DNA from: Symbiodinium natans
Lineage: Eukaryota > Sar > Dinophyceae > Suessiales > Symbiodiniaceae
Assembly: GCA_905221605.1 (NCBI GenBank)
Contig: CAJNDS010002467.1
Span: 302,513-366,512, forward strand
DNA: 64,000 nucleotides
Reading direction: 5' to 3'
Within the stretch, counting starts at the first letter, position 1. Each line of letters begins with the position of its first letter. The position numbers were made by a program, and so were the translations under genes. The notes below the pieces were generated by a model. That model was not told where the DNA came from, searched no databases, and saw nothing but the letters and a program-made list of their open reading frames with translations. Of the stretch, positions 61,977-64,000 are shown piece after piece.

Positions 61977-62072
61977 GATCTGCACGATGCGGCGCTGAAG
62001 TTTGCAGAAGGCAGGAGCTCTTACGGAAGACGCCACGCCGACGAGGTGGTGCACGAGCCCCTAGTCTCATAG
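61977..62072 (+). CDS. Terminal exon of an unrecognised protein
   Basis: After TTCACCCAG: DLHDAALKFAEGRSSYGRRH, then ADEVVHEPLVS and TAG at 62070-62072. The acceptor and the first bases (CTTCACCCAGGATCTGC) are duplicated 185 bp upstream. Confidence 0.6.
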   Translation, partial: DLHDAALKFAEGRSSYGRRHADEVVHEPLVS

Positions 62073-62200
62073 CTTCCCCTACTACCCCCCTCTATACTAC
62101 CCCCCTAGGTTCCCCCCATGGTCAAGGCTATTTAGGGGTAGTTAAGCCTGATTAAGGTTATTTAAGGGGGGAAGTATAGAGGGCGGGGGTAGGGAAGCCA
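62073..62200. mobile_element. Foldback element, family L
   Basis: CTTCCCCTACTACCCCCCTC at the left is inverted at the right (TATAGAGGGCGGGGGTAGGG). Starts just after the stop codon at 62072. Confidence 0.7.
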
Positions 62201-62236
62201 CTGATAGTCTGGCGCTGTGTTGAGTTTCTTCTCTAG

Positions 62237-62380
62237 TGTTTCGGTTTCCTCGTGCTTGATGAAGACAAACGGCACCTTATATTTACGGGAGATGACAAGG
62301 CAGCAAGAGGCTACTTAGTACTGCAAGGGATCAGGGGGGCCTTCCCGAATAGAGAGTGCAGAGTTTCATCTGTGGCTTAG
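62237..62380 (+). CDS. Terminal exon of an unrecognised protein
   Basis: After TTCTCTAG, phase 0: CFGFLVLDEDKRHLIFTGDD, then KAARGYLVLQGIRGAFPNRE, CRVSSVA and TAG. Beta-strand-rich look. A second frame is open for 28 codons. Confidence 0.55.
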   Translation, partial: CFGFLVLDEDKRHLIFTGDDKAARGYLVLQGIRGAFPNRECRVSSVA

Positions 62381-62443
62381 TTGCCTTGTAAGCCTGAACC
62401 GAACCATGAACTTGACTCCCCACACTCAGGGTTTCGGGTTAAG

Positions 62444-62573
62444 GGCTACGTACGGCCTCAAGACCATGTACCAAAAAAAAAGGTTACTTCTGGGCTTTCA
62501 AGCAATTCCCATGTTTGGAACAAGTTGGTACACTATTGAGGTGCAAAGACACTGGGCAACTCTGAAGCCGTGA
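62444..62573 (+). CDS. Coding-like segment with stop
   Basis: After GTTAAG: ATYGLKTMYQKKRLLLGFQA, then IPMFGTSWYTIEVQRHWATL, KP and TGA at 62571-62573. Clear coding residue mix; close to the previous stop, so the two may be alternative ends or separate genes. Confidence 0.5.
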
Positions 62574-62740
62574 TCGCCCAACTCGGCAGCCAACGAGACG
62601 CCAACAACAAACCCTCCCTAAACCCTAAACCCTAAACCACCTAATGCCTAAACCCTGTGTTTGGGGTTGAGGGTGCATCCCCCCCCCCCCTCCCGGGACC
62701 CCTTGAAAGCGCCCTAAACCCGAAACCCAAAACCCAAAAG

Positions 62741-62831
62741 GGAAGCCCAATGAAGAGAAAGATGCTAACCTCAAGGAACACGGAGGAGTTCAAAGCTGTC
62801 ACGAGCTACTTCACGAGCACTCTGTCAGCAG
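62741..62831 (+). CDS. Exon-like segment
   Basis: Frame SPMKRKMLTSRNTEEFKAVT, then SYFTSTLSA, ending GTCAGCAG|GCAGGT (GC donor); open to 62860. Confidence 0.55.
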
Positions 62832-62961
62832 GCAGGTCGCCTGGTCCAGCACGACAGGGTTTAGGGTTCAGGATTTAGAGTTGAGGGTTTAGGGTTTAGG
62901 GTTTAGGGTTTAGGGTTTAGGTTTAGGGTTTAGAGTTTAGGATTCTGCGGATAGCTGAGAG

Positions 62962-63032
62962 GTAGATGGACCGCAATCTCTTTTGAAGATCTAGAGGACC
63001 CCGTCGTGGAAGCCCAAAACACCTGTACAAAG
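62962..63032 (+). CDS. Exon-like segment
   Basis: After CTGAGAG two bases, then RWTAISFEDLEDPVVEAQNT, CTK, ending ACAAAG|GTCGGT (GT). Clear coding character. Confidence 0.6.
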
Positions 63033-63262
63033 GTCGGTGCGGTTTAGAGGGGTTCGGGGCCCCAAGCGGCCCCATCGCCTTAAACCCTAAAAAGCCCTAA
63101 ACCCCAAACCCCAAAACCCCAAACCCCAAACCCTAAACCCTAAACCCTAAACCCTAACCCTAACCCCAAAACCCTCCCTAACCCCTGAACCCTAAACCCT
63201 AAACCCTGAAACCCTAAACCCTGAACCCTGAAACCCTGAAACCCTAAACCCTAAACCCTAAG

Positions 63263-63342
63263 AATTCACACGCCGCCAGACTGCGAAGTCCAGCAACTTC
63301 GAAGGCTCCACAACCAGAAGGCCGGCGCTTTCGACATTTGGG
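63263..63342 (+). CDS. Exon-like segment
   Basis: After CCTAAG: IHTPPDCEVQQLRRLHNQKA, then GAFDIW, ending TTTGGG|GTTTAG-type (array donor). CCCTAAA before, TTTAGGG after. A second open frame exists (FTRRQTAKSSNFEGSTTRRP). Confidence 0.5.
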
Positions 63343-63600
63343 GTTTAGGGTTTAGGGTTTGGGGTTTGGGGTTTGGGGTTTAGGGTTTAGAGTTTGGGGT
63401 TTAGGATTTCGGGTTTGGGATTTAGGGTTTAGGGTTTAGGGCTTGGTGTTTGGGGTTTCGGGTTAGGGCTTTAGGGTTTAGGATTTGGTGTTCAGGGTTT
63501 CGGGTTTGGGGTTTAGGGTTTCGGATTTGGTGTTTGGGGTTTAGGGTTTAGGGTTTAGGGTTGAGGGTTGAGGGTTGAGGATTCGGGGTGTAGGATTTAG
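63343..63600. repeat. Mixed TTTAGGG/TTTGGGG/TTTCGGG array
   Basis: Highly impure array; no gene. At 63618-63666 a short basic frame (EKWRLRVLSRVLRALRR) is open. Confidence 0.8.
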
Positions 63601-63664
63601 GGTTTGCGGTTTGGGGTGAGAAGTGGCGGCTCCGGGTTTTGAGTAGAGTTCTAAGGGCCCTTCG

Positions 63665-63737
63665 TAGGGTTTAGGGTTTAGGGTTTAGGGTTTAGGGTTT
63701 AGGGTTTAGGGTTTAGGGTTTAGGGTTTAGGGTTTAG
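63665..63737. repeat. TTTAGGG array
   Basis: Ten pure units; the last AG serves as a possible acceptor for the next exon-like segment. Confidence 0.9.
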
Positions 63738-63825
63738 GGGTTCTACGATTTTGCTTGGGTTGATAACTCCTTAGCAGACGTTCGGAACACGTTCTGTAGG
63801 GATGTTTCGCGGTTGGGACATTTTG
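63738..63825 (+). CDS. Exon-like segment
   Basis: Frame GFYDFAWVDNSLADVRNTFC, then RDVSRLGHF, ending TTTTG|GTTTAG. Strong coding look; family unknown. The remaining 175 bp to the window end are TTTAGGG-type repeats and unassigned sequence. Confidence 0.55.
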
Positions 63826-64000
63826 GTTTAGGGTTCAGGGTTTAAAGTTTAGGGCGTGTTTAGGGTGTTTGGGGTTTAGGGTCTTGAAGGGTTGAGGGTT
63901 TACTTTATGTTGGGGTTTAGGGTTTAGGGTTTACAGGGCGCCTGGCCTGTTGCCTCCTCTCTGGCCTCAAACTTGAGTGTTGGGTCTATAGGCTTGGTAG

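Noticed and set aside
4361-64000. A true chromosome end
   Set aside because: Arrays are short, in both orientations, interrupted by exons and elements, and do not run to a terminus.
4361-64000. CRISPR array
   Set aside because: Repeats are 7-8 bp tandem units, not 23-40 bp repeats with regular spacers.
1-64000. Coccidian (Eimeria-type) origin, since those genomes also carry TTTAGGG-like repeats inside genes
   Set aside because: GC/GA splice donors and the lack of CAG-repeat coding segments fit dinoflagellates better; not fully excluded.

Overview
The window looks like nuclear DNA of a dinoflagellate. Three things point there. A split MO25/CAB39 gene uses mostly GC (and one GA) 5' splice sites with AG acceptors, which is a known dinoflagellate habit. 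The telomere-type heptamer is TTTAGGG. The exons are tiny and lie in large repeat-filled introns. No bacterial operon, rRNA operon, CRISPR array or functional tRNA was seen. The species cannot be named from the sequence.

Layout. (1) 1-3.8 kb holds an intron-poor, mobile-element-like pair of reading frames; the second carries a Ulp1/C48 cysteine-protease-like domain and a four-cysteine cluster. This stretch is saturated with the pentamer CTNAG, unlike the rest of the window. (2) 3.86-4.2 kb is a small inverted-repeat element. (3) From 4.36 kb to the end, arrays of CCCTAAA or TTTAGGG recur every few hundred bases in both orientations. (4) 5.1-15.6 kb is a MO25-like gene read as nine collinear exons on the + strand, with introns of 0.47-2.6 kb. 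(5) 16-64 kb holds dozens of short open segments of 40-220 bp with coding character, very often preceded by CCCTAAA arrays and followed by TTTAGGG arrays. They read as exons of several unrecognised + strand genes. Exon edges there are inferred and the joins between exons are mostly not resolved.

Between exons and arrays the introns are packed with small foldback (MITE-like) elements of about a dozen families, homogeneous variant heptamer/octamer arrays, poly-C/poly-G tracts and AT microsatellites. One family has two identical 109-bp copies 31 kb apart.

Main idea: many introns start with TTTAGGG arrays and end with CCCTAAA arrays, so their ends are complementary and could pair. Together with AG|G at both intron ends, this resembles introner-like intron propagation, here built from telomere-type sequence. 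MO25 is the one gene identified with confidence; it makes the exon-in-array reading concrete and testable.
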